59,047 nt of DNA from DATKAB01 sp964542745 (GTDB lineage Bacteria > Eisenbacteria > RBG-16-71-46): positions 1-59,047 of the forward strand of contig CAZIVR010000009.1 of NCBI GenBank assembly GCA_964542745.1. Reading direction: 5' to 3'. Shown here one piece after another: positions 1 to 8,927 of this stretch; within the stretch, counting starts at the first letter, position 1, and each line of letters starts with the position of its first letter. A program made the position numbers and the translations under genes. Under the pieces are notes generated by a model. That model did no database searches. It was not told the origin of the DNA and worked only from the letters and a program-made list of their open reading frames with translations.

Positions 1-64
1 GTCATGACGCCGCGCAGCGTAGCCGTCGCGAGGGCCGCGTTCAATCCCCGCGCGGTGGGGGGAA

Positions 65-81
65 CGCCCGCCCCGCGGGCG
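65..81 (-). terminator. Possible terminator hairpin after the beta-helix gene
   Basis: Downstream of the stop at 121, read on the minus strand, a 7-bp GC stem (CGCCCGC/GCGGGCG) with a 3-base loop is followed by TTCCCC. There is no real T-tract, so it could equally be chance in GC-rich DNA. Confidence 0.3.
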
Positions 82-120
82 CTCCCCCGCTCCGCGCCCC
101 CGGCGCGGGGTTTCGGGCGA

Positions 121-2613
121 CTAGCGCAGCACCGGCACCCGCGCGGTGCGGACGTCGAGCCCGGCCGGGCCGGTCACCGCGATGCGCGCGAAGTAGACGC
201 CGCTCGCGAGCCGCGCCCCGGAGCCCTGCGGCCGGAACACGTGGACCCCGGGTGCGCGCCGGTCCTCGGCGAAGCGCGCCACCTCGCGGCCGGCCGTGTC
301 GTAGAGCCGGCCGTCGAGCGCGGCGGGCCACGGAAGCTCGAGCACGAGGCTCGCTCCCGAGGGCGCGACGCGCCCGGTGAAGCTCAGCGCGCGCGGCGCC
401 GACCGTTCGCCCACGTCGGTGGTGCCGCCGGTCACGAGCAGCAGCGCGCCGGCGCCGTAGTGCGGCAGCAGGTCCCCCGCGGCGACCTCGTTCGCGAAGC
501 GTCGCACCTCCCCGAAGGCCCCGCCCACCGAGCCGTAGCGCAGCACGTCGAAGGCGAGCCCGTCTCCCGGCAGGTAGCCGCCGGCGAGCGCCGGCGCGAG
601 CGCGCCGGCCAGCTCGGCGTGGCCGGACACCGTGAGCCTGCCCACCTGCCCGGCGTCGGGACCGGCGAGGACCGGCGCGTAGGCGCCCGCGGCGGTCTGG
701 GTGAAGCGCCCGACCACGCGGAGTCCGCCGCCGGTCGCGGCCGGGGCCAGCCGGCCGCCGTTCACCAGCGCCCCCTGGAGCGTTCCGTGACCGCGCACCT
801 CGCCGCCCTCGATCATCACGGCGCGCTCCGAGAGGAGCTGTCCGCCCTCGAACGACGTGGCGCCGCCGGTCTGCAGGTACTGGGTGAAGCGCAGGGTCTC
901 GAAGCGGCCGGTTCCCTGGAGCCGCACCGTCCCCTCGTTGAGGAAGCGGCGCCCCTCGGCCTGCGTCACCGCCCCGGTCGCCGTGAGGAGCGTGGCCCCG
1001 GCCGCGAGCGTCACGTCCTCGAGCGTCGCGCTGCGCTGCACGTAGTAGTCGCCGCTGCCCGCGCCCTCGAGCCGGCCGCCGCGGATCGTGCCGTGCGAAT
1101 TGTGGTTGCCGATCAGCACGCGCCCGCGGCCGGTGCGGATCGCCGCGCCCCGGTTGTCCACCGTGGCCCCGCGCTCCACGTAGAGCAGGCCGTCGGCCTC
1201 GATGCGCCCGAGGTTCCGGAACACCGTCTTCGCGCCGGTCACGGTGAGGCGCCCGCTGCGGACGCGCAGCAGCCCGCCGTTCAGCCACACGCCGGGAACG
1301 TCGCCGATCACGGGGGCGCAGTCGAAGCTGACGATGCCCTCGTTCACGAAGGGCGGCAGGATGGTCCCGCAGCCCTCGATGGTCATGCCCGCCGCGTTGA
1401 CGAGGAACCCTCCGTTCCCGCTGCCGAGGCGGCCGCCTTCCAGCTTCACGACGCCGCCGCCGGCGATCCAGATGCTGTCCGGGGAGTTGAGGATCCCGAA
1501 GTGGATGCTGCCGCGCACCCGCAGCGTGCCCTCGTTGACGAGCCGCTGGCCGGCGGCCATGAAGTCGATGTGGTCGGTCACGGTCACGTCGGCGCCCGCG
1601 GCGATCTTCATGTTCTGGAGCGTCCCGATGTCGATGTTCATCGAGCCGGTCGTGCCGACGCGCTGGATCTCGCCGTCGTGCATCTGCAGGCAGGAGATGT
1701 TGAGGTCGCCGCCGTCCACGACCAGCCGGCCGCCGCGCTGCAGGTCGATGGTGCCGAGGTTGCCGCTGTCGAGGCGCAGGCTGAACGAACCGCCGCCCGG
1801 GCCGCTGCGGATCACGCCGCGGTTCTGCACCAGCGGCCGGTTGACGCGGATCGTGCCGCCCCCGGCCACGCGGATCGTGCCGCCGAAGTTGAAGATCAGG
1901 GCCTCGACCACCAGCGAGTGGCCGTAGTCGCCGGCGCACTCCAGCGTGCCGTAGTTCTCGATGCGCTTGGCGATGACGCCCGAGCCGGTCAGCGTGACCC
2001 CGGGGCGAACCAGGAGCCGCCCGCCGAAGTCGCCGGCCGGATCGAAGAGCGTGGACCGGTCGAGCACCAGGCGGCCGGTGCCGGCGAGGATCAGGCCTCC
2101 CGGCGCATGCAGCTTGCTCAGGGTGCCCGGCCCGACGACGATGATACCGCCGAAATTCTCCAGCGAGTCCCTGGCGGTGAGGACGCCGTCGGGCGCGCCG
2201 AGCACGGTGCCGCCGGGGTAGTTCCGGAGCCGGTTGCCGTCGTAGAGGCCCTGGAAGTTCCGCAGCGTGCCGCGGTTCTCGGTGAGCCCCACCGCCGCGA
2301 GCGAGTAGCCGTTCAGGTCGAGCGTCGGGTCCCCGGCGGCCACGGTGACGCGGTCGGCGGCCGGCGAGAGGTCGAGCGTGACCTGGTAGGGCCCCGAGAG
2401 CGCCGGGAGCACCGCCTCCTCGCCCGCCGCGTCCGGCACGCCGGCGGGGGTCCAGTTGCCCGGGTCGGACCACGATCCGCCCGCCGGGTTGTTCCACGTG
2501 TGGGTGGTGGCCGCGGGCGCCACGGCCGGGCCGAGCGCGAGCAGGCTCGCGCACAGCAGGGCCGGGCCGAGCGCGCGCACGGGATTCGGGGTCGCCGGGA
2601 GTCGGTGCGGCAT
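121..2613 (-). CDS. Secreted autotransporter-like beta-helix protein with FlgD-like C-terminal domain
   Basis: A protein of 830 residues. The ATG at 2613 is preceded by a strong ribosome site (GGAGGTGA) and starts a signal peptide with a hydrophobic core at about residues 14-34 ending in an Ala-rich cleavage region. The main body (about 40-720) is made of irregular short repeats with the pattern N-x-G-T-[LIV]-x-[LIV]-x-G-x-G, as in right-handed parallel beta-helix passenger domains of adhesins and autotransporters. The last 90 residues resemble the FlgD-like Ig fold (LYDTAGREVARF, then SGVYFARI), a common C-terminal module of secreted proteins in FCB-type bacteria. No enzymatic motif or autotransporter barrel is visible. 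I infer a surface or extracellular structural protein; substrate and partner are unknown. It is a single gene downstream of and on the same strand as rarA, but with its own 270-base leader. Confidence 0.75.
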   Translation of the reverse strand: MPHRLPATPNPVRALGPALLCASLLALGPAVAPAATTHTWNNPAGGSWSDPGNWTPAGVPDAAGEEAVLPALSGPYQVTLDLSPAADRVTVAAGDPTLDLNGYSLAAVGLTENRGTLRNFQGLYDGNRLRNYPGGTVLGAPDGVLTARDSLENFGGIIVVGPGTLSKLHAPGGLILAGTGRLVLDRSTLFDPAGDFGGRLLVRPGVTLTGSGVIAKRIENYGTLECAGDYGHSLVVEALIFNFGGTIRVAGGGTIRVNRPLVQNRGVIRSGPGGGSFSLRLDSGNLGTIDLQRGGRLVVDGGDLNISCLQMHDGEIQRVGTTGSMNIDIGTLQNMKIAAGADVTVTDHIDFMAAGQRLVNEGTLRVRGSIHFGILNSPDSIWIAGGGVVKLEGGRLGSGNGGFLVNAAGMTIEGCGTILPPFVNEGIVSFDCAPVIGDVPGVWLNGGLLRVRSGRLTVTGAKTVFRNLGRIEADGLLYVERGATVDNRGAAIRTGRGRVLIGNHNSHGTIRGGRLEGAGSGDYYVQRSATLEDVTLAAGATLLTATGAVTQAEGRRFLNEGTVRLQGTGRFETLRFTQYLQTGGATSFEGGQLLSERAVMIEGGEVRGHGTLQGALVNGGRLAPAATGGGLRVVGRFTQTAAGAYAPVLAGPDAGQVGRLTVSGHAELAGALAPALAGGYLPGDGLAFDVLRYGSVGGAFGEVRRFANEVAAGDLLPHYGAGALLLVTGGTTDVGERSAPRALSFTGRVAPSGASLVLELPWPAALDGRLYDTAGREVARFAEDRRAPGVHVFRPQGSGARLASGVYFARIAVTGPAGLDVRTARVPVLR

Positions 2614-2886
2614 CGAGTCACCTCCGCCGCGCGGAGGGGGGAGGCGCGGCGCCAGGGGAGCCGGGCGGATCGCCTGCCATCGCGCGTCCCCGCCCGTGCG
2701 CGCGGGACGGGCGGTTCCCGGCCGCGCAAGCGCCCCGCATCCTAGCGCGGGGGGGTGCGGGCTTCCATGTCGAAGATGGAGCGACGCGGAACGGCCCGAG
2801 TGGGACACGCGCCCCGCGCGAGAGTCGCCGTTTCCCCGGTGAGCCCCAGCCGCATGGGCGGACGGAAGCCCCGCCCGCTCCGGACC

Positions 2887-4287
2887 TCACGGCCCGCGCC
2901 GCTCCCTCAGGCTGCGTTCCCACTCCGCCATGCGCCGCCGCACCTCGGCCTCTTCGCCACGGTCGGTGGGCTCGTAGAAGCGGCGGCCCGCCAGCTCGTC
3001 GGGCAGGTGCTGCTGGTCGGCGATGCCGCCCGCCTCGTCGTGCGCGTAGCGGTAGCCCGCGCCGTAGCCGAGGTCCTTCATGAGGCGCGTGGGCGCGTTC
3101 AGGATCACCGCGGGCGGCGGCAGGGAGCCGCTCTCCCCGACCTCGGCCGTGGCCGCCTTGAAGCCCGCGTACACCGCGTTGCTCTTGGGCGCGGTGGCCA
3201 GGTACGCGCAGCACTGCGCGATCGCGAGCTCGCCCTCGGGGCTCCCGAGCTGGTGGTAGGCCTGGAACGCCGCGGTCGCGACGAGCAGCGCCCGCGGGTC
3301 GGCGTTGCCCACGTCCTCGCTGGCGAAGCGCACCAGCCGGCGCGCCACGTAGAGCGGATCCTCGCCCGCCGCGAACATCCGCGCGAGCCAGTAGAGCCCG
3401 GCGTGCGGGTCCGAGTCGCGCAGCGACTTGTGGAGCGCCGAGATCAGGTTGAAGTGCTCCTCGCCCGCGCGGTCGTAGCGCAGGTGGCGGCGCGCCAGCG
3501 CCTCGCGCGCGCGCTCGATCGTGACGCGGGCGTCGGGGGCCGCCTCCCCTGCGGTCGTCCCGCCGGCGGCCGCGGCGTCGGGCGACGCTCCGGCCGCGGC
3601 GGCCGCGATCTCCAGTGTGGTGAGCCCGCGGCGCGCGTCCCCGTCGGCCGCCGCGGCGATCAGGTCGAGGGCCTCGCCGTCGGCCGCGACCCTGCCCCCG
3701 TAGCCGCGCTCCGGATCGGCGAGCGCGCGCTCGAGCAGGGCGCGCACGTCGGCGGGCCCGAGCGGCTTGAGCACCACCACCCGGGCCCGCGACAGCAGCG
3801 CCGAGTTCACCTCGAACGAGGGATTCTCGGTGGTGGCCCCGATCAGCACGATGTCCCCCTTCTCGACGTGGGCGAGGAAGGCGTCCTGCTGCGCCTTGTT
3901 GAAGCGGTGGATCTCGTCCACGAACAGCAGCGTGGGCTTGCCGGTCACGCGCCGCTCGCGGGCGGCGCGCTCCAGCGTCTCGCGCACCTCCTTCACGCCC
4001 GAGAGCACGGCGCTGAAGGCCACGAAGGGCACCCCGGCCGCGCCCGCCACCAGCCGGGCGATGGTGGTCTTGCCGGTCCCGGGCGGGCCCCACAGCACCA
4101 TCGAGCTCAGGTGCCGGCCCTCGCGCATCAGGGCGAGCGGGCTGCCGGCCGCGAAGGCCTCGGCCTGCCCCACCACCTCGTCGAAGGCGCGCGGCCGCAT
4201 CCGGTCGGCGAGCGGTCCGCCCGCCGGGGCCGCGCCGCCCGGTCCGCCCGCGGCCTGCGGGGCGTCCCCGAACAGGTCGCCGCTCAT
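2887..4287 (-). CDS. rarA: Replication-associated recombination protein A (RarA/MgsA), AAA+ ATPase
   Basis: 466 residues, the normal length of the family. The AAA+ core shows Walker A GPPGTGKTT, Walker B LLFVDEIHRFN and sensor 1 ATTENPSF, all placed as in RarA/MgsA/WRNIP1, followed by the helical tetramerisation domain with the typical GLYWLARM and SEDVGNADPRAL segments. The family acts at stalled or collapsed replication forks with SSB and RecA and is cytoplasmic. The ATG at 4287 overlaps the stop of the upstream ATPase gene as ATGA, so this is the last gene of the mre-to-rarA array and is probably translationally coupled. I see no functional link to the metal transporter beside it; the position is likely only operonic. 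Confidence 0.96.
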   Translation of the reverse strand: MSGDLFGDAPQAAGGPGGAAPAGGPLADRMRPRAFDEVVGQAEAFAAGSPLALMREGRHLSSMVLWGPPGTGKTTIARLVAGAAGVPFVAFSAVLSGVKEVRETLERAARERRVTGKPTLLFVDEIHRFNKAQQDAFLAHVEKGDIVLIGATTENPSFEVNSALLSRARVVVLKPLGPADVRALLERALADPERGYGGRVAADGEALDLIAAAADGDARRGLTTLEIAAAAAGASPDAAAAGGTTAGEAAPDARVTIERAREALARRHLRYDRAGEEHFNLISALHKSLRDSDPHAGLYWLARMFAAGEDPLYVARRLVRFASEDVGNADPRALLVATAAFQAYHQLGSPEGELAIAQCCAYLATAPKSNAVYAGFKAATAEVGESGSLPPPAVILNAPTRLMKDLGYGAGYRYAHDEAGGIADQQHLPDELAGRRFYEPTDRGEEAEVRRRMAEWERSLRERRGP

Positions 4288-5156
4288 CGTCCCGCTCCCG
4301 GCTCCTCCGCGGGCGCCGCCTGCCGCGCGGCCCACGCCTCGAGGCTCTTCACGGCCTCGCCCAGCGAGAGCGGGCGGCCGAGCGGGATCCCGGCCGCCTC
4401 GAGCCGCTCGAACAGCTCGGCGAGCACCGGCGGCTCGATGTTGCTGCGCCGCAGCATTTCGGCCTGCCCGAAGATCTCGCGGGGCGGGCCGTGCGCCACG
4501 ATCTCGCCCCCGCGCAGCAGCACGTAGACCACGTCGGCCATCGCCGCCACCACGTTGACGTCGTGGGTCGCGATCACCAGCGTCACGCCCTGCTCGGCGT
4601 GCAGGCGGTTGAGGAGGGCCACGAGGTCGCTGCGCGAGGCGGGATCGAGCCCCTCGAAGGGCTCGTCCAGCACCAGCAGCTCGGGGTTCAGGACCAGCGC
4701 GCCCGCCAGCGCCACCTTGCGCTTCTCGCCGCCCGAGAGGTGGTGGCAGACCTTGTGGCGCAGGTGCGCGATGCCGACCTTCTCGAGCGCCGCGCTCACC
4801 CGCTTCTCGACGTCGGCCTCGGCGTAGCCGTAGCTGCGCGGCGAGTAGGAGACGTCGTCCCACACGGTGGGCGCGATGATCTGCTCCTCGACGTTCTGGA
4901 GCAGCACGCCGACGCGCTCCCGGATCTTCTCGAACTGGCGCGCCGGGTTGACCCCGAGCACCGAGACCTCCCCCTCCTGCGGCTCGAGCAGGCCGAGGAT
5001 GTGGAACAGGAGCGTGCTCTTGCCGCAGCCGTTGGGGCCGAGGATCACCACGCGCTGGCCCTTGTCGGCCACGAAGTCGAGGCCGCACAGGTGGACCTGG
5101 GTGCGGTCGGGGTAGACGTGCCGCACGCACGAGACGCGCACCGCCCGCTCGCTCAC
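4284..5156 (-). CDS. cbiO: Energy-coupling factor ABC ATPase of a nickel/cobalt transporter (CbiO/EcfA)
   Basis: 290 residues. It has Walker A GPNGCGKST, Q-loop LLQNVEEQI, the ABC signature LSGGEKRKVA, Walker B LLVLDEPFEGLDP and the switch histidine in ATHDVN. The Q-loop wording and the C-terminal extension past residue 220 are typical of CbiO/EcfA rather than importers with periplasmic binding proteins. It energises uptake by the T and S components encoded immediately upstream. The start is a GTG at 5156, overlapping the previous stop as GTGA; no other start gives the usual N-terminus. Only one ATPase gene is present, so the transporter would use a homodimer. Confidence 0.94.
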   Translation of the reverse strand: MSERAVRVSCVRHVYPDRTQVHLCGLDFVADKGQRVVILGPNGCGKSTLLFHILGLLEPQEGEVSVLGVNPARQFEKIRERVGVLLQNVEEQIIAPTVWDDVSYSPRSYGYAEADVEKRVSAALEKVGIAHLRHKVCHHLSGGEKRKVALAGALVLNPELLVLDEPFEGLDPASRSDLVALLNRLHAEQGVTLVIATHDVNVVAAMADVVYVLLRGGEIVAHGPPREIFGQAEMLRRSNIEPPVLAELFERLEAAGIPLGRPLSLGEAVKSLEAWAARQAAPAEEPGAGR

Positions 5157-5872
5157 GGCGTCCTCCACAGCGCGATCGCCGCCGCCAGCACGATGGCGCC
5201 GGCCAGCGCCACGAGCGCGTCGGCCCCGGTGACCTCCGCGTAGTGGCGGCAGCCGCAGATGCGTCCCGAGTGCCCGCGCAGCTGCATGGTGGCGTAGACC
5301 CGCTGGCCGCGCTCGAAGCCGTAGAGGACCAGCGTGCCGAGCCCCTCCCCCGCGTGGGCGAAGCGGCGGCGCAGCGGCCCCTCGGTGCCGCCCCGCAGCT
5401 TGAGCGCCCGCCACAGGCGTTCGAGCCGCCCGAGGAGGTCGAACAGGGCGCGGTAGGTGAGGAACAGGGCGTCGCCCACGCCGCGCGGCAGCAGGCGGGA
5501 GATCGGCGCGAACACGTCCGGGTACGGGGTGGTGCCCATCAGCCACACCGCGGCGAGGCTGCAGGTGAGCGGCCGCAGCGCGATGCGCAGCGGGCCGCTC
5601 CACGTGCCGTCCCAGTGGCCGATCACGAACAGCACGACGAACACCAGCGGGTAGCCCGCCGCCACCAGCACCAGCCGGGCCGGCAGCCGGCCGGTGACGG
5701 CGAGCGCAAGCGCCACGGCGAACAGCGCGCCGAGCAGCGCCACCGAGGGCGCGAACACCGCGAGCAGCACCAGCGCCGCCGCCAGCAGCAGCTTGGAGCG
5801 CGCGCTGGCGGCGTGCCACGGGGAGCGCCCCGCGCTCGCGAGCAGGTCGAGCCGGGCCAGCGCGCCGATCAC
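5153..5872 (-). CDS. cbiQ: ECF transporter transmembrane T component (CbiQ/EcfT)
   Basis: 239 residues with about five hydrophobic segments and, between them, the charged coupling-helix region rich in Arg (LFDLLGRLERLWRAL, then YATMQLRGH) that docks to the ATPase in EcfT/CbiQ proteins. It would couple ATP hydrolysis to movement of the substrate-binding CbiM subunit in the inner membrane. The GTG start at 5872 forms a 4-base GTGA overlap with cbiM, and the gene overlaps cbiO in the same way, so the three subunits are likely made in fixed ratio. Confidence 0.9.
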   Translation of the reverse strand: MIGALARLDLLASAGRSPWHAASARSKLLLAAALVLLAVFAPSVALLGALFAVALALAVTGRLPARLVLVAAGYPLVFVVLFVIGHWDGTWSGPLRIALRPLTCSLAAVWLMGTTPYPDVFAPISRLLPRGVGDALFLTYRALFDLLGRLERLWRALKLRGGTEGPLRRRFAHAGEGLGTLVLYGFERGQRVYATMQLRGHSGRICGCRHYAEVTGADALVALAGAIVLAAAIALWRTP

Positions 5873-6561
5873 GGCACCGTCCCCGGGGCCGCGGCGCGCG
5901 GCATCACGGGCAGGCCGCCGGGCAGCAGGTCCGGGCGCACCCGCGCCACGAACCGCCCGATGCCGTAGGCCACCAGCCCCTCGATCACGACACCCGCCCC
6001 CCACAGCGGGAGCGCGAGCCCGCCGAGCAGCATCGCGCCGCCCGGACCCTCGCCGAGCATCGCGCCGCGCGGCCCCGAGCGGAGCTCGGTGACGAGGACC
6101 GCGACCCACAGCCCGCCCGAGAGGCCCTGGGCGGCGACCGTCGCCAGCGCGAGCCCGAGCGGGGCGCCGAACGGGCGCGCGAGCGCGGCGGCCAGCGGCC
6201 GCGCCACCGCCGCTCCCGCTCCGAGCACCAGCGCGTTCAGGCCCACCACGGTCAGCCCGCCGTGCCCGACCAGCGCCAGCATCGCGCTCGCGACGAACGC
6301 GACCTGGAAGGCCGGGCCCGCCCCGAGCAGCGCCCCGACCGGGCCGACCAGCGAGAGGTGGTAGTCGAGCGGGCCGAGCGGGAGCTCGAGCGCCATGGCG
6401 GCGAGCATCAGCGCGCCGATCGCGCTCTGGTAGGCGAGGAACGCGCGGGGCCGGGCGCGCGACGCCCAGCCCGAGACCCCCAGCAGCGCGACCGCGACGG
6501 CCAGCGCCGGGAGCCAGACCCGGAGCGACAGCACGCCGTCCGGCAGGTGGAGGTGGGACAC
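5869..6561 (-). CDS. cbiM: ECF transporter substrate-binding membrane component, Ni/Co type (CbiM-like)
   Basis: 230 residues with six to seven predicted membrane helices. The N-terminus (MSHLHLPDGVLS) resembles the metal-binding loop of CbiM/NikM, normally M-H-I-x-[DE]-G, but here the start is a GTG coding Ser at position 2 and the histidines fall at positions 3 and 5. In characterised CbiM the second-residue His is part of the metal site, so either the register differs or the true N-terminus is processed. No CbiN or NikN partner gene is seen, and no cobalamin riboswitch or Ni/Co enzyme nearby tells which metal is carried. It lies 1 base downstream of comF. Confidence 0.85.
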   Translation of the reverse strand: MSHLHLPDGVLSLRVWLPALAVAVALLGVSGWASRARPRAFLAYQSAIGALMLAAMALELPLGPLDYHLSLVGPVGALLGAGPAFQVAFVASAMLALVGHGGLTVVGLNALVLGAGAAVARPLAAALARPFGAPLGLALATVAAQGLSGGLWVAVLVTELRSGPRGAMLGEGPGGAMLLGGLALPLWGAGVVIEGLVAYGIGRFVARVRPDLLPGGLPVMPRAAAPGTVP

Positions 6562-6562
6562 G

Positions 6563-7264
6563 CTACTGCGCCCAGGCGAGCGCGAGCGCCTCGGCGCGCG
6601 CGCCGGCCGAAGCCAGCGCGCCGAGCGCCGCCTCGAGGGTGGAGCCGGTGGTGACCACGTCGTCCACCAGCAGCAGCGCGCGTCCGCGCAGCCGCTCGGG
6701 ATGGACGGCGCGGAACGCGCCGCGCACGTTGCGGCGGCGCGCCGCCGGGCCGAGCCGCGACTGGGGCGGGGTCGCGCGGGTGCGCTCGAGCGCGTCCGGG
6801 AGGTGGGGAATCCCGGCCGCGCCGGCGAGCGCGGCCGCGAGCAGGGCCGAGGGGTTGTACCCGCGCTCGCGCCGGCGCGCGGGGTGGAGCGGCACCTCGG
6901 TCACGAAGTCGGCGCGGAATCCGGGGGGCACGACCCGGAGCAGCTCCGCGGCGAGCCCGCCGGCGAGATCGGTGCGCTGCGAGAACTTGAAGGCTTCCAC
7001 CACCAGCGCGGCGCGCTCCTCGTAGACCCACGCCGGCCACACCCGGAACCCCGGATGCGCGCCGCACACCGGGTCGGCCGCCTCGTGCGCGAGGCAGCGC
7101 GCGCAGAGCGGCAGCGCGAGCCGCGGGATCCTCCCGCGGCAGCTTTCGCACAGCAGGTCCCCGCGCGCGGGGGGCGCGCCGCACGCCGGGCAGCGCTGCG
7201 GCCACGCGAAGGCCGCCACGTCCCGAGCGCCCTCGAGCGCCCGTCGAACCCACAGGGTGGTCAT
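6563..7264 (-). CDS. comF: ComF family phosphoribosyltransferase-like protein
   Basis: 233 residues. The N-terminal zinc-ribbon carries cysteines in CPACG, LCESC, CARC and a fourth pair near residue 60; the C-terminal phosphoribosyltransferase domain has the PRPP loop LLLVDDVVTTGSTLE. ComF proteins are needed for late steps of DNA uptake in naturally competent bacteria, and homologues (GntX) occur widely without competence. The ATG at 7264 overlaps the aroE stop as ATGA; an in-frame ATG three codons upstream (7273) is a less likely alternative. No other competence gene is in the window. Confidence 0.9.
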   Translation of the reverse strand: MTTLWVRRALEGARDVAAFAWPQRCPACGAPPARGDLLCESCRGRIPRLALPLCARCLAHEAADPVCGAHPGFRVWPAWVYEERAALVVEAFKFSQRTDLAGGLAAELLRVVPPGFRADFVTEVPLHPARRRERGYNPSALLAAALAGAAGIPHLPDALERTRATPPQSRLGPAARRRNVRGAFRAVHPERLRGRALLLVDDVVTTGSTLEAALGALASAGARAEALALAWAQ

Positions 7265-8067
7265 CGCGGCCATCCTACCGCACGCGCCAGGGGCTCGAGC
7301 GGCACGTCGCGGCCGGTCCACAGCGCGAGCGAGCGGCGCGCCTGGTGCACGAGCAGCCCGAGCCCGTCCACCGCCTCGCGGCCCGCGGCGCGGGCGGCGG
7401 TCACCCACGCCGGGGGCTCGGGACCGTAGGTGAGGTCCACGAGCAGGGCCGCGCGCGCGGCGCGGGCCGGGTCGGCGGGCCGCACGGGCCCCGAGCCGGG
7501 CGTCGCGTTCACCACCACCGTGGCCGAGGCGAGCGCTTCCGAGCCCTCGGCCTCCGGGGCCGCGAGGAGGCGCGCCGGGGCGAGCCCCGCCCACGCGGCG
7601 CTCGCGCGAGCCGGGTCCCGCGACACGATGGCCAGCGCGCCGCACCCGGCCGCCGCGAGCGCGTGCGCGAGGGATCGCGCCGCGCCGCCCGAGCCGAACA
7701 CCAGCACGCGTTCGCGCGCGGGCTCGCGCCCGAGCGACCGCAGCAGGTCCACGAAGCCCCCGCCGTCGGTGGTGTCGCCCCACGCGCCCCCCGCCGCGAA
7801 GCCCACGGTGTTGACCGAGCGCGCGGCGAGCGCGGGCCCGGCGATCCGCGCGAGGTGCTCGAGCGCGGCCTCCTTGAGCGGATGGGTCAGGTTGACGCCG
7901 GCGTAGCCGCGCGAGGCGAGCTCGCGCAGGCGCACGCCCAGCTCCGCGGCCGGCGTCCTCAGCGCCTCCGAACCGCCCTCGATCCCGAGGGCCGCGAGGC
8001 CCGCCCGGTGCAGGTCGGGCGAGCGGGAATGGGCGATCGGGTCGCCCAGCACCGCGAGCCGGAACAC
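7261..8067 (-). CDS. aroE: Shikimate dehydrogenase
   Basis: 268 residues, family length. It converts 3-dehydroshikimate to shikimate with NADPH in aromatic amino acid biosynthesis. Visible motifs: substrate loop IAHSRSP (residues 11-17), GVNLTHPLK with the catalytic Lys at 65, SVNT, catalytic Asp in TTDGGG (about 101), dinucleotide loop GSGGAAR, and the C-terminal GLGLLVHQA. The start is taken as the GTG at 8067, 8 bases after lgt; it has no clear ribosome site but begins exactly where the family begins. The usual dinucleotide loop GAGGA is GSGGA here, a conservative change. Confidence 0.95.
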   Translation of the reverse strand: MFRLAVLGDPIAHSRSPDLHRAGLAALGIEGGSEALRTPAAELGVRLRELASRGYAGVNLTHPLKEAALEHLARIAGPALAARSVNTVGFAAGGAWGDTTDGGGFVDLLRSLGREPARERVLVFGSGGAARSLAHALAAAGCGALAIVSRDPARASAAWAGLAPARLLAAPEAEGSEALASATVVVNATPGSGPVRPADPARAARAALLVDLTYGPEPPAWVTAARAAGREAVDGLGLLVHQARRSLALWTGRDVPLEPLARAVGWPR

Positions 8068-8075
8068 GCCGCGGC

Positions 8076-8924
8076 CTAGCGGGGTGAGGCCGGCGAGGAC
8101 TCGGGAGGCGCCGACCCGCCGCCGCGCGCCGGTGGGGACGCCGGGCTCGCGCCTTCCCGGTGGAGCCGCAGGATCATGAGCAGCGCGAACAGCACCAGCA
8201 GCAGGCTCGTGATCTGGCTCTCGGTCACGCTGGCGCCGCCGATCGCCAGGAGGCGGGCGTCGTCCTCCCAGGCGCGCGTGAAGTCGATGCCGACGCGCAC
8301 CACCGCGAACGCGGCGATGAACGCCCAGAACTTGATGCCCGGGGCCACCGAGCGCGTGCGCACCCCCCAGAAGACGAGGAACAGCAGGAGCCCGGCGAAG
8401 GCCGCGTAGAGCTGCGAGGGGTGGAGCGGCGCGTTGCCGAATTCCAGCCCCGCGTAGGAGTCCTGCGGAAAGGTCACGCCCCACGAGCGGCCGGTCGGGC
8501 GCCCGTAGCAGCACCCGTTGAGGTAGCAGCCGACGCGGCCGAACATCGTGCCGAGGGCGAGCGACGGGGTGAGCGCGTCCGCCACCACCCACATCGGCTG
8601 GCCGAGGCGGCGGGCGGTGAGCAGGCCGCCCAGCGTCCCGGCCACGATCCCGCCGTAGAGCGTGAGGCCTCCCTGCCAGAGCGCGAAGACGCTCCCCCAC
8701 TCGCGCTGGAAGTGCTCGATGTGTTCGAACACGTAGAGCAGGCGCGCGCCGAGCACGCCGGAGACCAGCGCCGCCAGGATCACGGTGACGAGGCGGTCCT
8801 CGTCGAGGCGGAGCCGGCGGGCCTCGCGGAGCGCGAGGAACGTCCCCACCAGGAACGCCACCGCCAGCATCGCCCCGTAGGAGCGCAGGTGCACGGGACC
8901 CAGCTGGAACAGCTCGGGAAACAC
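8076..8924 (-). CDS. lgt: Phosphatidylglycerol-prolipoprotein diacylglyceryl transferase
   Basis: 282 residues with seven predicted membrane helices. It transfers diacylglycerol to the lipobox Cys of prolipoproteins at the inner membrane. The Lgt signature is present as GRVGCYLNGCCYG, with the YGG segment (LTLYGGIVAG) and HPSQLYAA further along. The GTG start at 8924 lies 3 bases after rodA. The C-terminal tail of about 25 residues is Pro/Ser/Ala-rich and longer than usual. Candidate substrates in the window include the lipoproteins at 17146, 17808 and 36054. Confidence 0.96.
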   Translation of the reverse strand: MFPELFQLGPVHLRSYGAMLAVAFLVGTFLALREARRLRLDEDRLVTVILAALVSGVLGARLLYVFEHIEHFQREWGSVFALWQGGLTLYGGIVAGTLGGLLTARRLGQPMWVVADALTPSLALGTMFGRVGCYLNGCCYGRPTGRSWGVTFPQDSYAGLEFGNAPLHPSQLYAAFAGLLLFLVFWGVRTRSVAPGIKFWAFIAAFAVVRVGIDFTRAWEDDARLLAIGGASVTESQITSLLLVLFALLMILRLHREGASPASPPARGGGSAPPESSPASPR

Positions 8925-8927
8925 CGG

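Noticed and set aside
4..2745. Long open frame on the plus strand opposite the beta-helix gene, and many like it across the window
   Set aside because: High-GC codon use leaves the opposite strand free of stops. The translation is Arg/Ala/Pro-rich with no fold-like pattern or ribosome site, whereas the minus-strand frame has a signal peptide and repeats.
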